The notes under the pieces are model-generated. The model had not been told where the DNA came from. It did not search any database and worked only from the letters and a program-made list of their open reading frames with translations. From positions 825,331-889,330 of the forward strand of contig NZ_MRSV01000001.1 in NCBI RefSeq assembly GCF_001909285.1: DNA of 64,000 nucleotides, in the 5' to 3' direction. Positions 54,187-63,371 of the stretch are shown here, one piece after another. Numbering within the stretch: position 1 is the stretch's first letter; each line of letters starts with the position of its first letter. The position numbers and the translations under genes were made by a program. This DNA comes from Exiguobacterium profundum. Lineage in GTDB: Bacteria; Bacillota; Bacilli; Exiguobacteriales; Exiguobacteriaceae.

Positions 54187-54699
54187 ATGATTGAAATCTC
54201 AAAAGTGACAGACGTAGAAGCCTTACGTCACATTAGCATCCAGACATTTACGGAGACGTTCGCACGTCACAACACAGAAGAACATTTGAACGCTTACTTA
54301 GAAAAAGCGTATGCGCCTGAGCAGTTGCAGCATGAGTTGGCACATCCCGATTCTTATTTTTATTTTGCACATGTAAAAGGTGAGTTGGCAGGCTATTTGA
54401 AAGTGAACGTACGCGATGCTCAATCTGAACCGATGGGCGAAGATGCGATTGAAATCGAACGAATCTACGTATTAGAAGCGTTTCAAGGTCAAGGGGTGGG
54501 GAAAGCGTTATTTACTCAAGCAACCGAATTGACGAAGGAACTACACAAACGAAAGATGTGGCTCGGCGTATGGGAACACAATGAAAGAGCGATTCAATTT
54601 TATCGACGAAACGGGTTCGGACAAACGGGTGTCCACACATTCTTTATGGGAGAGGATGCACAAAACGACCTCATTTTCATGAGGCCGTTCACGGACTAA
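54187..54699 (+). CDS. GNAT family N-acetyltransferase
   Basis: The 170-residue product has the GNAT acetyl-CoA motif ERIYVLEAFQGQGVGKALFTQA (V-x-x-x-x-Q-x-x-G-x-A) and the late WLGVWEHNERAIQFYRRNGF. This form resembles PaiA-like spermine/spermidine acetyltransferases, and a PaiB-like gene lies nearby at 55433. GAGAGGAG precedes the ATG. Its stop overlaps the stop of the converging HAD gene by 3 bases. Confidence 0.85.
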   Translation: MIEISKVTDVEALRHISIQTFTETFARHNTEEHLNAYLEKAYAPEQLQHELAHPDSYFYFAHVKGELAGYLKVNVRDAQSEPMGEDAIEIERIYVLEAFQGQGVGKALFTQATELTKELHKRKMWLGVWEHNERAIQFYRRNGFGQTGVHTFFMGEDAQNDLIFMRPFTD

Positions 54700-55361
54700 A
54701 GCCATTCTGACAAGTTGTTCAAGTTCGGATAGATGGCATCTGGTTCTATATCAAATGCTTCAAATGGTAAGTCATTCCGATTGATCCAGACCGCATGGAA
54801 GCCAAAGTTTTTCGCCCCGGCGATGTCCCATCCGTTCGACGATAAGAAGAGCACCTCGTCACGACGAAGACCAGACGTTTTGAACCAATTCATGTAGGCG
54901 GCAGGCGTCGGTTTAGGTTGTTTGATGCCGTCGACGCTGACAACCTCATCAAAGTAATCGGTGAGACCGGCGTTGTGAAGCAATGCCTTAAGCATCTCGT
55001 CCGTCCCGTTTGAGAGAATGACGGTCTTCACGTCATGCATCTCTTTTAGGACCGATTCGATCTCCTTATACGGGGTGAGGTGCGCATACGATGCAGTCAG
55101 ACGTTGTTCGATTTCCTTTGTGAATGGTGCGTCATGCACGGCTAATGCGTAACGGAGTGCGTCCCGGGTCACTGTATCGAAATCTTCATAGCGTCCCATC
55201 ATGTGCCGCCAAAAGAAATACTCAAGTTGTTTCGTCCGCCACACTTGGCTGATGGCTGCTCCCTTTTCAGGGAACTCTTGTTCACAGGCATCCTTTACCG
55301 AATGGACGTCGAATAAGGTGCCGTATACGTCAAAGACGATGGCTTTAATCGTTGGTTTCAT
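54696..55361 (-). CDS. Haloacid dehalogenase, type II family
   Basis: The 221-residue product has the HAD motifs FDVYGTLFDVHSV (Asp nucleophile near residue 11), VILSNGTDEML, KPTPAAYMNW and FLSSNGWDIAGAKNFGFHAVWINR, which is the (S)-2-haloacid dehalogenase pattern. It may be a dehalogenase or a phosphatase. AGGAGGG is 9 bases before the ATG at 55361. Confidence 0.85.
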   Translation of the reverse strand: MKPTIKAIVFDVYGTLFDVHSVKDACEQEFPEKGAAISQVWRTKQLEYFFWRHMMGRYEDFDTVTRDALRYALAVHDAPFTKEIEQRLTASYAHLTPYKEIESVLKEMHDVKTVILSNGTDEMLKALLHNAGLTDYFDEVVSVDGIKQPKPTPAAYMNWFKTSGLRRDEVLFLSSNGWDIAGAKNFGFHAVWINRNDLPFEAFDIEPDAIYPNLNNLSEWL

Positions 55362-55432
55362 AAATAACATCCCTCCTTCTGTGTCGTTATACCCGTCTTG
55401 TTCAGAATATAATAGGAGAAAGGGGGTTCGAC

Positions 55433-56026
55433 ATGTATATTCCAAAACAATATTCCGTCACAGAACGAGCAGAGATTTATACATTTCTTCATGCCAATCC
55501 GTTCGGCACGATTGTGACGCATGACGGGGATAAGCCGATTGCGACGCACGTCCCGTTACGATTCGATGAGGCGAACGGTCAACTGACGACCCATGTCGCA
55601 AAAGCGAATCCGCAGTGGCGAACAATTGAAGATCAAACCGTTCTTGTCATCTTTCAAGGACCAAGTGCTTACGTGTCAGCGTCATGGTATGGCCATGAGG
55701 ACGTCTCGACATGGAACTATCAAGCCATACACATGTATGGACGTGCGACGATTCTCAATGAAAGCGAGTTGGTTGAGGAACTAGCCGGATTACTTCACGA
55801 GCATGAAGGCGAACGTGAGCATGCGGTGCGTTGGGATGCATTATCCGAACCGGTGAAACGACAAATGAACGGTGTCGTCGGGTTTCGGATCGACATCACC
55901 GATATGCAGGCGACGTTCAAGTTAAGCCAAAACCGAAACGACGTGGACCATGAACGGATCGTATCGGAGCTTGAAAAACAAGATGAACCGATCGCGGACG
56001 TCATGCGACAACATCGAAAGTCCTGA
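55433..56026 (+). CDS. paiB: PaiB family FMN-binding regulator-like protein
   Basis: The 197-residue product starts MYIPKQYSVTERAEIYTFLHANPFGTIVTH and contains ANPQWR, YVSASWYGHEDVSTWNYQAIHMYG and GFRIDITDMQATFKLSQNR, all typical of PaiB, an FMN-binding split-barrel protein linked to degradative enzyme control. A GNAT gene of PaiA kind is about 750 bases before. GGGGG lies upstream of the ATG, and a terminator follows. Confidence 0.85.
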   Translation: MYIPKQYSVTERAEIYTFLHANPFGTIVTHDGDKPIATHVPLRFDEANGQLTTHVAKANPQWRTIEDQTVLVIFQGPSAYVSASWYGHEDVSTWNYQAIHMYGRATILNESELVEELAGLLHEHEGEREHAVRWDALSEPVKRQMNGVVGFRIDITDMQATFKLSQNRNDVDHERIVSELEKQDEPIADVMRQHRKS

Positions 56027-56027
56027 T

Positions 56028-56057
56028 AAACCTGTCCTAAAACGACAGGTTTTTTCA
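56028..56057 (+). terminator. Terminator after paiB
   Basis: A 9-pair perfect hairpin (56028-56036 with 56044-56052) is followed by a T run. Confidence 0.85.
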
Positions 56058-56078
56058 TTTTTCTTTATCGAATAGCAG

Positions 56079-56128
56079 TTGACACGAAGGAATAGCAAGT
56101 CTATACTCATAACTGATAATGATTATCA
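56079..56128 (+). promoter_or_regulatory. Strong promoter with Fur box for the siderophore operon
   Basis: A perfect TTGACA (56079-56084) and TATACT (56102-56107) are 17 bases apart. TGATAATGATTATCA at 56114-56128 is a perfect 7-1-7 Fur box at the transcription start, predicting repression when iron is plentiful. Confidence 0.93.
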
Positions 56129-56169
56129 GTATCGAGAAAATAGAGAAGTAGAAAAAGGAGAAGAAACAC

Positions 56170-57213
56170 GTGAACAAGACAATGAAGAAGTGGTTACATA
56201 TGTTTATTTTTGCTTCAGCTTTTGCACTCATCTTAGCCGGCTGTGGCTCGGAAGAAGCTGAGAACGCTTCCACGAACGAAGGGACGGAAGAGTCAGCAGA
56301 AGGATATCCAATCACAATCGAGCATGCGTTCGGTGAGACTGTCATCGAAGAAAAACCAGAGCGTGTCGCAACGATTTCGTGGGGAAACCATGACGTCGCA
56401 CTTGCACTCGATGTCGTACCGGTCGGATTTTCAGCTGCGAACTACGGTGTCCAAGATGATAGCGGGATGCTCCCATGGACAGCAGAGAAGTTGACAGCGC
56501 TTGGCGAAGAGAACCCGAACATCTATCAAGACACGGACGGATTAGACTTTGAAGCAATCGCAGATTCAAATCCCGATGTCATCTTGGCCGCCTACTCAGG
56601 CATCACGCAAGAAGACTATGACACGCTTAGCCAAATCGCACCGGTCGTGGCATATCAAGAAACACCTTGGGTCACCTCATGGCAAGACATGGTTCGTTAT
56701 GACTCACTCGCAATGGGACTTGGTGAAGAAGGCGAACAGTTAATCAAAGACACGGAGCAGTTGATTACTGACAAAGCGACAGCCGTTCCTGAGATTGCTG
56801 GAAAGAAAGCCGCTTTCGTCTCGATGAGCGCAGAAGATCTTTCAAAATTCTATATCTATACAACAGGTGATCCTCGTGGTGCCTTCATCGAAGAACTCGG
56901 CATGGAGTACCCACAAAACATTGTCGACGAAGATGAAAAAGCAAATAGCTTCTATCTCGAGCTCAGCAAAGAGAACGCCGACATTTTGAACGACGTCGAC
57001 ATCTTCGTCACATACGGAAATGAAGACACGTTGAAGGCGCTTCAAGCAGACCCGCTCTACAGTAAAGTACCAGCCATCGAACGCGGATCGGTCGTATTGA
57101 TTGAAGACAATACGCCACTCGCAGCGGCTGGAACACCGACGCCACTCTCGATTGAATATACGATTGATGAGTACGTTTCACGCGTATCGGATGCCCTTGC
57201 GAAAGTAAAATGA
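56170..57213 (+). CDS. Siderophore ABC transporter substrate-binding lipoprotein
   Basis: The 347-residue product has a lipobox LAGC and the class III binding-protein fold (PERVATISWGNHDVALALDVVPVG, GTPTPLSIEYTIDEYV). It captures an iron-siderophore complex at the cell surface; hydroxamate or catecholate type is not decidable. The GTG at 56170 is about 8 bases after GGAGAAG. It overlaps the permease start by 4 bases. Confidence 0.9.
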   Translation: MNKTMKKWLHMFIFASAFALILAGCGSEEAENASTNEGTEESAEGYPITIEHAFGETVIEEKPERVATISWGNHDVALALDVVPVGFSAANYGVQDDSGMLPWTAEKLTALGEENPNIYQDTDGLDFEAIADSNPDVILAAYSGITQEDYDTLSQIAPVVAYQETPWVTSWQDMVRYDSLAMGLGEEGEQLIKDTEQLITDKATAVPEIAGKKAAFVSMSAEDLSKFYIYTTGDPRGAFIEELGMEYPQNIVDEDEKANSFYLELSKENADILNDVDIFVTYGNEDTLKALQADPLYSKVPAIERGSVVLIEDNTPLAAAGTPTPLSIEYTIDEYVSRVSDALAKVK

Positions 57214-58235
57214 TGCAAAATCAGGTGAAACAGATGCATACCCCGAAGTACTTCCCGCTCCTGTTAGTTGGGACGCTCGTACTGACGGTGCTATGCATCG
57301 TGGCATCCCTTGCCTTCGGCTCTCGAACAGTCGGGTGGAATGAACTGCTGGACGGTTTATTCCGTCCGGCTGTTCAGTCGTATGAGGCAGATATTGTCCG
57401 GGAGCGGGTCGTCCGGACAATTTTCAGTTTTATGTGTGGCGCAGCACTCGGTGTGGCGGGTGCACTCATGCAGTCGGTGACGCGTAACCCAATCGCTGAC
57501 CCGAGTATTCTTGGGGTCAACACGGGAGCAGCGCTCGCCGTCGTCATCGGCATCGCATTCTTCAACATCGCGACGGCGAGTGCGTTCATCTGGTTTGCGC
57601 TCGTTGGGGCGCTATTGACGGCCATTTTCGTTTTCGGCATCGGTTCACTCGGAAGGGGAGGGGCGACCCCGCTCAAACTCGTCTTGGCGGGAGCGGCGAC
57701 AAGTGCAGCATTATCGTCGCTCGTCATGGCTCTTATGATTCCACGCTCAAACGTCATGGACCAGTTCCGCTTTTGGCAAGTAGGGAGTGTCGGTGCGGGA
57801 AATCTGGATTCGATTTTTACATTTTTACCGTTTCTTCTAATCGGTCTCGTGATTGCGGTAGTGACCGCACCTTCCTTGAACGCACTTGCGCTCGGGGAGG
57901 AGATGGCGAAGAGTCTTGGTGTTCGGACGGGGACATTGAAGTTGACCGCCTCGTTCGCAGGCGTGATTCTGTGTGGGGCTGCGACTGCACTCGCTGGACC
58001 GATTGGGTTTATCGGACTTCTCGCCCCACATTTGATTCGACTCGTGCTCGGTCCTGACCAACGCTACCTCATGCCGATGTCTGCCTTAGCAGGTGCCATC
58101 ATCTTGACCTTCTCGGATGTCATGGGACGTTTGCTTGGAAGTCCGGGTGAACTTGAGGTCGGGATTGTGACGGCGTTCATCGGGGCACCGATCTTGATTC
58201 TATTGACAATGAAAGTGAAAGTAAGAGGACTATGA
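57210..58235 (+). CDS. Siderophore ABC transporter permease (FecCD family)
   Basis: The 341-residue membrane protein has the FecCD signatures RVVRTIFSFMCGAALGVAGALMQ, NPIADPSILGVNTGAAL and GPIGFIGLLAPHLIRLVLG, which is the ATPase coupling loop. Ten helices are usual for the family. Overlaps neighbours on both sides (ATGA). Confidence 0.93.
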   Translation: MMQNQVKQMHTPKYFPLLLVGTLVLTVLCIVASLAFGSRTVGWNELLDGLFRPAVQSYEADIVRERVVRTIFSFMCGAALGVAGALMQSVTRNPIADPSILGVNTGAALAVVIGIAFFNIATASAFIWFALVGALLTAIFVFGIGSLGRGGATPLKLVLAGAATSAALSSLVMALMIPRSNVMDQFRFWQVGSVGAGNLDSIFTFLPFLLIGLVIAVVTAPSLNALALGEEMAKSLGVRTGTLKLTASFAGVILCGAATALAGPIGFIGLLAPHLIRLVLGPDQRYLMPMSALAGAIILTFSDVMGRLLGSPGELEVGIVTAFIGAPILILLTMKVKVRGL

Positions 58236-59263
58236 TGCAACCAGCGATTGAACAAATCAGACAAGGTCGCATGAAGCGACGCCGTCGCTATGTCGGGATG
58301 ACGCTTCTTTTGACCATCATAGCGGTAGCATTGAGCGGGTTGATGCTCATGTTGGGCAATACGATTTATCCGGTTCAGGATGTCATCCGCGTCTTGCTCG
58401 GGGAAGAGGTAAAAGGGGCGACGTTCGCCGTTGAAGTATTGCGTCTACCACGTATGCTCGCTGGTGTCTTTGCCGGTGCAGCATTTGGTGCCGCGGGAAC
58501 GATTTTCCAAACGATGCTTCGAAATCCGCTTGCCAATCCAAATGTCATTGGGATCACAACGGGGTCCAGTGCGGCGGCTGTCTTCTGTATCGTCGTCCTA
58601 CAATCGAGTGAAGCGATAATCTCGATCGCTTCGATTATCGGTGGGCTCGTCACCGTGCTGGTCATCTATTTTCTATCCAAAGGGGCGGCTTTCTCCATCG
58701 GTCGTTTGGTGTTAGTTGGAATTGGGATTCAAGCGATGCTAACAGCCGTCATCAATTATCTATTGCTCATCAGCCGACAAAACGATGTCGCGATGGCGAT
58801 GCGGTGGTTGACAGGAAGTTTAAATGGGGCGAAACTTGAGGAGTTGCCACCTTTAATCATCACGGTACTCATCTGTTTACCGATTGTACTGTTACTTACC
58901 CGTCAGCTTGAAATGCTCGAGCTCGGAGAAATGGCGGCGACAGGGCTTGGAATCAACACGAACCAGACCAGACTTCTACTCATTGTGGCGGCAGTATTCA
59001 TGCTCGCCCTTGCAACAGCGACAACGGGACCGATTGCGTTTATTGCCTTCTTGGCAGGACCGATTGCCAAACGGCTCGTCGGAACGAGCCACGCGGGAAT
59101 CTTGCCGGCAGCGCTTGTCGGCATCATCTTAGTACTAGCGGCCGACCTCGTCGGACAATTCGCCTTCACGGCACGCTATCCGGTCGGTGTCATCACTGGC
59201 ATCATCGGCGCGCCTTATCTCTTATACTTGTTGATTCGGATGAACCAGAAAGGGGACTTCTAA
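58232..59263 (+). CDS. Siderophore ABC transporter permease (FecCD family)
   Basis: The 343-residue second permease has RLPRMLAGVFAGAAFGAAGTIFQ, NPLANPNVIGITTGSSAA and GPIAFIAFLAGPIAKRLVG. With the first permease it forms a heterodimeric channel. It overlaps the first permease by 4 bases and is followed without a gap by the ATPase gene. Confidence 0.93.
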   Translation: MMQPAIEQIRQGRMKRRRRYVGMTLLLTIIAVALSGLMLMLGNTIYPVQDVIRVLLGEEVKGATFAVEVLRLPRMLAGVFAGAAFGAAGTIFQTMLRNPLANPNVIGITTGSSAAAVFCIVVLQSSEAIISIASIIGGLVTVLVIYFLSKGAAFSIGRLVLVGIGIQAMLTAVINYLLLISRQNDVAMAMRWLTGSLNGAKLEELPPLIITVLICLPIVLLLTRQLEMLELGEMAATGLGINTNQTRLLLIVAAVFMLALATATTGPIAFIAFLAGPIAKRLVGTSHAGILPAALVGIILVLAADLVGQFAFTARYPVGVITGIIGAPYLLYLLIRMNQKGDF

Positions 59264-60100
59264 ATGGCATCCATTATGAAAGTGGAACATCTCACCTCAG
59301 GATACGAGGACAAGATGATTTTGAACGATATCAGCCTTGAAATTCCGAGCAATCAAATCAGCATCATCATCGGTGCGAACGGTTGCGGGAAGTCGACACT
59401 CCTGAAGACGATGGCACGCCTCATCAAACCGAGTGCCGGTCAAGTGACGCTTTACGATAAGCCGATTTCGAAAATGGCACCGAAAAAGCTAGCGCGTGTC
59501 CTCGGGATGTTGCCACAGTCCCCGGTCGTACCGGAAGGAATCACGGTCGCCGATCTTGTCGGTCGTGGTCGTTACCCGCATCAATCGTTCTTAAAGGGCT
59601 GGACGAAAGCCGATTACGAAGCTGTCGCCGAGGCGATGGAGATGATGAACATCACGGAGTTCGCGGATCGTCCCATCGACGAGTTGTCAGGCGGACAGCG
59701 CCAACGCGTCTGGATTGCGATGGCACTGGCTCAACAGACGGACGTGCTCTTTTTAGACGAGCCGACGACGTATCTCGATATCACGTATCAGGTCGAGATT
59801 CTCGATTTGTTGACGGACTTGAATCGAAAGTACGGGACGACAATTGTCATGGTGTTGCACGATATCAACTTGTCGGCACGTTATGCGGACTATATCTTCG
59901 CGCTTGACAAAGGGAAGTTGATTGCCGAAGGGAAGCCATCGAACGTCATCACGTGTGATTTGATCCATCGTGTCTTTAACCTCCGCTGTTCGGTCATGTG
60001 TGACCCGGTATCCGGTTCACCTTCCGTTATTCCGATTGGGCGTCATCACGTGCAGACTGAAACGGAAGAGGCGGCTGTCGCGCAGCTTGAATTGGTGTGA
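59264..60100 (+). CDS. Siderophore ABC transporter ATPase
   Basis: The 278-residue ATPase has Walker A GANGCGKSTLL, signature LSGGQRQRVWIAMALAQ, Walker B VLFLDEPTTYLDITYQ and the H-loop VMVLHDINLSARYADY. It completes a full four-gene siderophore importer under one Fur box. Confidence 0.95.
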   Translation: MASIMKVEHLTSGYEDKMILNDISLEIPSNQISIIIGANGCGKSTLLKTMARLIKPSAGQVTLYDKPISKMAPKKLARVLGMLPQSPVVPEGITVADLVGRGRYPHQSFLKGWTKADYEAVAEAMEMMNITEFADRPIDELSGGQRQRVWIAMALAQQTDVLFLDEPTTYLDITYQVEILDLLTDLNRKYGTTIVMVLHDINLSARYADYIFALDKGKLIAEGKPSNVITCDLIHRVFNLRCSVMCDPVSGSPSVIPIGRHHVQTETEEAAVAQLELV

Positions 60101-60116
60101 CCACGTATAGAGAGTC

Positions 60117-60146
60117 AAGAAGGGGCGAGCGCTCCTTCTTTTTTTG
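60117..60146 (+). terminator. Terminator of the siderophore operon
   Basis: A 7-pair hairpin (60117-60123 with 60134-60140) is followed by a T run. Confidence 0.75.
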
Positions 60147-60278
60147 TTTATCCATGAAAGCGTTTGTAAAAAGTCATTGACTTCTCTTTGAGGCGGGTGT
60201 ATGCTATAAATCCTGCCCAAAATGAGAGGCACGGGGACTGGCATCAGTTCATTCGATATTCGAGAGGAATGACTTAAG

Positions 60279-60677
60279 ATGAACCAACAACAATTAGTCG
60301 AGCGCGCACGCCAATTGAAAGACAATGCGTATTCACCATATTCGAAGTTCCGCGTCGGTGCGGCACTTCTCATGAAAGACGGTACGGTCATCGACGGCGT
60401 CAACGTTGAGAACGTCTCGTTCGGAGCAACGAACTGTGCGGAGCGTACGGCCATCTTCACAGCGGTCGCTCAAGGATACAAAAAAGGTGACTTCGAAGCG
60501 GTTGCCGTGTCTGGGGACACGGAAGACTTCTTGCCACCATGTAGCATCTGCCGCCAAGTCATGGTCGAGTTCGGCGATCCTGACTTCAAAGTACTCCTCA
60601 CAAACGGCAACGCCGATGTGAAAGAAGTGACGCTTGGAGAGCTCGTCCCGCTCGCGTTCACTGATTTGGATATGTGA
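60279..60677 (+). CDS. cdd: Cytidine deaminase
   Basis: The 132-residue product is a tetrameric-type zinc cytidine deaminase: Cys53-Ala-Glu55 (TNCAERTAIF) and Cys87/Cys90 (PPCSICRQ) are the three Cys ligands and catalytic Glu. It deaminates cytidine and deoxycytidine in pyrimidine salvage. GAGAGGAA precedes the ATG. It is transcribed alone and ends at a terminator. Confidence 0.96.
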   Translation: MNQQQLVERARQLKDNAYSPYSKFRVGAALLMKDGTVIDGVNVENVSFGATNCAERTAIFTAVAQGYKKGDFEAVAVSGDTEDFLPPCSICRQVMVEFGDPDFKVLLTNGNADVKEVTLGELVPLAFTDLDM

Positions 60678-60684
60678 TGTTGAA

Positions 60685-60709
60685 CCCCCTCAGATTCCTG
60701 AGGGGTTTT
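60685..60709 (+). terminator. Terminator after cdd
   Basis: An 8-pair hairpin with a 4-base loop (60686-60693 with 60698-60705) is followed by TTTT. Confidence 0.8.
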
Positions 60710-60713
60710 CTTA

Positions 60714-61655
60714 TCAAAAAAAAAAAAAAAATAATCGCGGAATGGCCTGTACAACATAAAGGAGCAGTTCTGAAAAATCGAGGGCTGCAATCCCATACGA
60801 CCATCCTTCTTCCTCGCGGGAAGTGACTACTTTTCCACGCATAGGTCGTAATCGACCTTTCCATTGAATCGGGAGGGCGGTCGCGCTGTCCACATCCGGG
60901 TGATTCATGACACGCATATGCAAGCGTGGCTCAGGCGTAATTCCGGAACGCCCACAGCGCCCAATCAACTGTTTGGTTTTGACCGTATCTCCCACATTCA
61001 CGGCAATGGAACCATTCTCAAGATGGGCGAGAAGGCAATATTCATCGTTCGCATGTTGAATGATGACGTGATTACCGAATGGATGATCAGCATCTAGTTC
61101 GTCTGACAACCCATCCACGACTTGATGAATTGTCCCGTGTAATGGAGCAATCACTCGTTCTCCAAACGCATACGAGCCATCCATCCCGATTTTTCTACGA
61201 TTGTTAGGTTGTTGCTCTTGTGTTTTCAAAAAGTCATAGCCATCACGCTTTTTTCTGGTTGGTTCATGATGATAAGTTCCGAGGGTTGTCCCTTCGGAGA
61301 CGACGAACCACTCTTCTTTGAATGGGAGATGGTATTTGTTTTTCGTGAAAGGATTAGTCTCCTTTGAAGAGGATGTGACAGTCATCTGAATGGATGCGAT
61401 CTCATTCGCGTGATTGAATTGGACGTACAATAACTTTTCTTTTCGAGAATCCGACCATAATACATACCGATTCCCGTTCAACACCATTTCATTGAGCAGG
61501 CGATAGCGCCGAATGCCGTGATGGAAAGCGGACGCCTGCCGATGAAAGGCATCCATGGAATACTGAGATTTGAATGAGTCGCTCGTCTGATGATAAATGT
61601 CATCGAACTGACCCGATTTGAATAGTTGGATGAACTGTTTGTACGCGTGACGCAT
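60714..61655 (-). CDS. M23-like protein with DUF3887-like N-terminus and altered active site
   Basis: The 313-residue product has no signal peptide. Residues 1-100 resemble the DUF3887 domain (FKSGQFDDIYHQTSDSFKSQYS). Residues about 165-290 have the M23 peptidase fold: a KIGMDGSYAFGERVIAPLHGTI segment, LLAHLENGSIAVNVGDTVK and GRCGRSGITPEPRLHMRV. Active M23 enzymes have His before the Gly-x-Asp (here Lys) and HxH (here RLH), so two zinc ligands are missing and the protein is probably not a peptidase. The C-terminus reads through a T16 run (60716-60731) and ends LFFFFF. AAGGCGG precedes the ATG. Confidence 0.75.
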   Translation of the reverse strand: MRHAYKQFIQLFKSGQFDDIYHQTSDSFKSQYSMDAFHRQASAFHHGIRRYRLLNEMVLNGNRYVLWSDSRKEKLLYVQFNHANEIASIQMTVTSSSKETNPFTKNKYHLPFKEEWFVVSEGTTLGTYHHEPTRKKRDGYDFLKTQEQQPNNRRKIGMDGSYAFGERVIAPLHGTIHQVVDGLSDELDADHPFGNHVIIQHANDEYCLLAHLENGSIAVNVGDTVKTKQLIGRCGRSGITPEPRLHMRVMNHPDVDSATALPIQWKGRLRPMRGKVVTSREEEGWSYGIAALDFSELLLYVVQAIPRLFFFFF

Positions 61656-61731
61656 ATCTATACCGCCTTTGTTGAGTGTTAGTTATTATACGGACGAAAA
61701 TTTATAAATGTTTCGTGATCATCACCAAAAA

Positions 61732-62622
61732 TTACATATATCGCTGCATCAAGCGTTCCGCATGCTCCTTCATCATCTCCCGCAATGCGCTTGGCGCTTT
61801 GACCTCCACTTCCGCTCCGGCTTTCAATAGCTGCCTCGATAAAAATGACAGCTCTTCTTTCGGGACTTCCCACTCATTCAATTCATCGATATCGGGTAAT
61901 ACATCTTCAAGCAAACGGCGACCGAGTGGGGTGAGGTCGAGTCGAACGGTCACACCGTTTCGTTCATCACTTGTCTGCAATACGCTCATCAAATCCTCGG
62001 ACTCAAACGGTTCCACAAGCACGTGGACCGCCTCGATGCGATCAATCCGATATTGCCGAAGCCCCAGTTCGGAGAGCCCGAAGACGTACCACTTCAAATC
62101 AAGGAGTGCCATACCGACTGGTGCAACGGTGAACGTGCGTTGCCCGTTCGTCGTCCGATAGGTCATCTTCATCTTGTTTCGACGTTCGATCGCCTGATAG
62201 ATTTCTTTCGTGAACGGCGCTTTGGGAATTTGTTTGTTCCCGAGCCACAGGATGTTTCGCTCCAATCGGCTAATCTTCTCTGCGAGGTCGTGCGGCAACT
62301 CGTTCACATACCAGTCGGACAATGTACTTCGTATATCCCCAAATGGCACGTCAGGGATGTGTTCCATCCATTTGAGCGTGAGATAGAGCGCAACGGCTTC
62401 TTGTTCGCGGAGATGGAGCGGGGGCAATAAACGATTCGGCAACATCTCATATCCTCCGCCGATTCCAGGTACGCTCCAAATCGGATAACCGAGCTCTTCG
62501 AGCGATAGCATGTCCCGTTGAATCGTCCGGATGGAGGCGCCTGTCTCCTGAGCCAGTTCTTCAGCCGTGAAGCGTCGTCCATGATTGAGTAGCCGAATCA
62601 ATTGTAAATGTCTTTTTCTCAT
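61732..62622 (-). CDS. WYL-domain transcriptional regulator (YafY/DeoR-like)
   Basis: The 296-residue product has an N-terminal HTH (FTAEELAQETGASIRTIQRDMLSLEELGYPIWS), a middle part, a WYL domain (VAPVGMALLDLKWYVFGLSELGLRQYRIDRIEAV) and a C-terminal extension. Such regulators bind ligands through WYL. The start at 62622 is favoured from GGGA spacing and by comparison with the family; 62640 is possible. It is divergent from the DHFR-like gene with about 75 bases between, so it probably controls it. Confidence 0.82.
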   Translation of the reverse strand: MRKRHLQLIRLLNHGRRFTAEELAQETGASIRTIQRDMLSLEELGYPIWSVPGIGGGYEMLPNRLLPPLHLREQEAVALYLTLKWMEHIPDVPFGDIRSTLSDWYVNELPHDLAEKISRLERNILWLGNKQIPKAPFTKEIYQAIERRNKMKMTYRTTNGQRTFTVAPVGMALLDLKWYVFGLSELGLRQYRIDRIEAVHVLVEPFESEDLMSVLQTSDERNGVTVRLDLTPLGRRLLEDVLPDIDELNEWEVPKEELSFLSRQLLKAGAEVEVKAPSALREMMKEHAERLMQRYM

Positions 62623-62697
62623 TCGTTTCATTCCCGTCATCTTTTGTCGTGTTTATTGATTAAACTGAATGTATCACGAATCAAGGAGGAAAACAGG

Positions 62698-63216
62698 ATG
62701 CCGAATGTAGTGTTATATATTGCGATGAGTTTAGACGGAAAGATTGCTCGGTCAAACGACCAACTCGATTGGTTATTCGCTGTCGAGGGGGATGGGGACA
62801 ACGGCTATGCTGAATTTTTCAAGACCGTTGGTGCTGTCATCATGGGACGGAAGACGTATGAGGAAGTGTTGAAGTTAGAAGAGGGAATGTATCCATACAA
62901 AGACATCCCGAACTACATTTTGACACGTCAGGCTAACCGTGAGGCCGAGCATGTCACATTCACGGACGAACCAATCAAAGAACTCATCAATCGGTTAAAG
63001 CAAGAAGTTGATCAAGATATTTGGCTCATCGGTGGTGGGGAAGTCATCAAAGCCGCGATGGAGCATGACTTGATTGATCGTTATGAGATTGCGATTGCGC
63101 CGGTCGTGTTAGGAGAGGGAATCCCTCTTTTCCCAGAAGGTACTAAAGAGACGAAACTTCGACTGACGAGTCACCACGCCTCCGGTCAATTTGTGATGGT
63201 GATATATGAACGATAA
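62698..63216 (+). CDS. DHFR-like / RibD C-terminal-domain reductase
   Basis: The 172-residue product has the dihydrofolate-reductase-like fold: VVLYIAMSLDGKIARSNDQLDWL, GAVIMGRKTYEEVL, IWLIGGGEVIKAAM and VLGEGIPLFP. The group includes RibD-like reductases and proteins of unknown substrate (YwjB type). It is unlikely to be the housekeeping folA. AAGGAGG is before the ATG at 62698. The divergent WYL regulator likely controls it. Confidence 0.85.
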   Translation: MPNVVLYIAMSLDGKIARSNDQLDWLFAVEGDGDNGYAEFFKTVGAVIMGRKTYEEVLKLEEGMYPYKDIPNYILTRQANREAEHVTFTDEPIKELINRLKQEVDQDIWLIGGGEVIKAAMEHDLIDRYEIAIAPVVLGEGIPLFPEGTKETKLRLTSHHASGQFVMVIYER

Positions 63217-63222
63217 GTGAGC

Positions 63223-63252
63223 ATCGAGTCCACATAAGGGCTCGATTTTTTA
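63223..63252 (+). terminator. Terminator after the DHFR-like gene
   Basis: An 8-pair hairpin (63223-63230 with 63239-63246) leads into a T run. Confidence 0.75.
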
Positions 63253-63371
63253 TAACAAGGAAAAATATTCATTTTGTAGAATTTTTTACACCTTAGCATG
63301 TTAGTTGATGATGGAAATTGGATATATGTAGAGAGTGGAAGTGACATGACAAATGTGAAGGGGACCAACTA

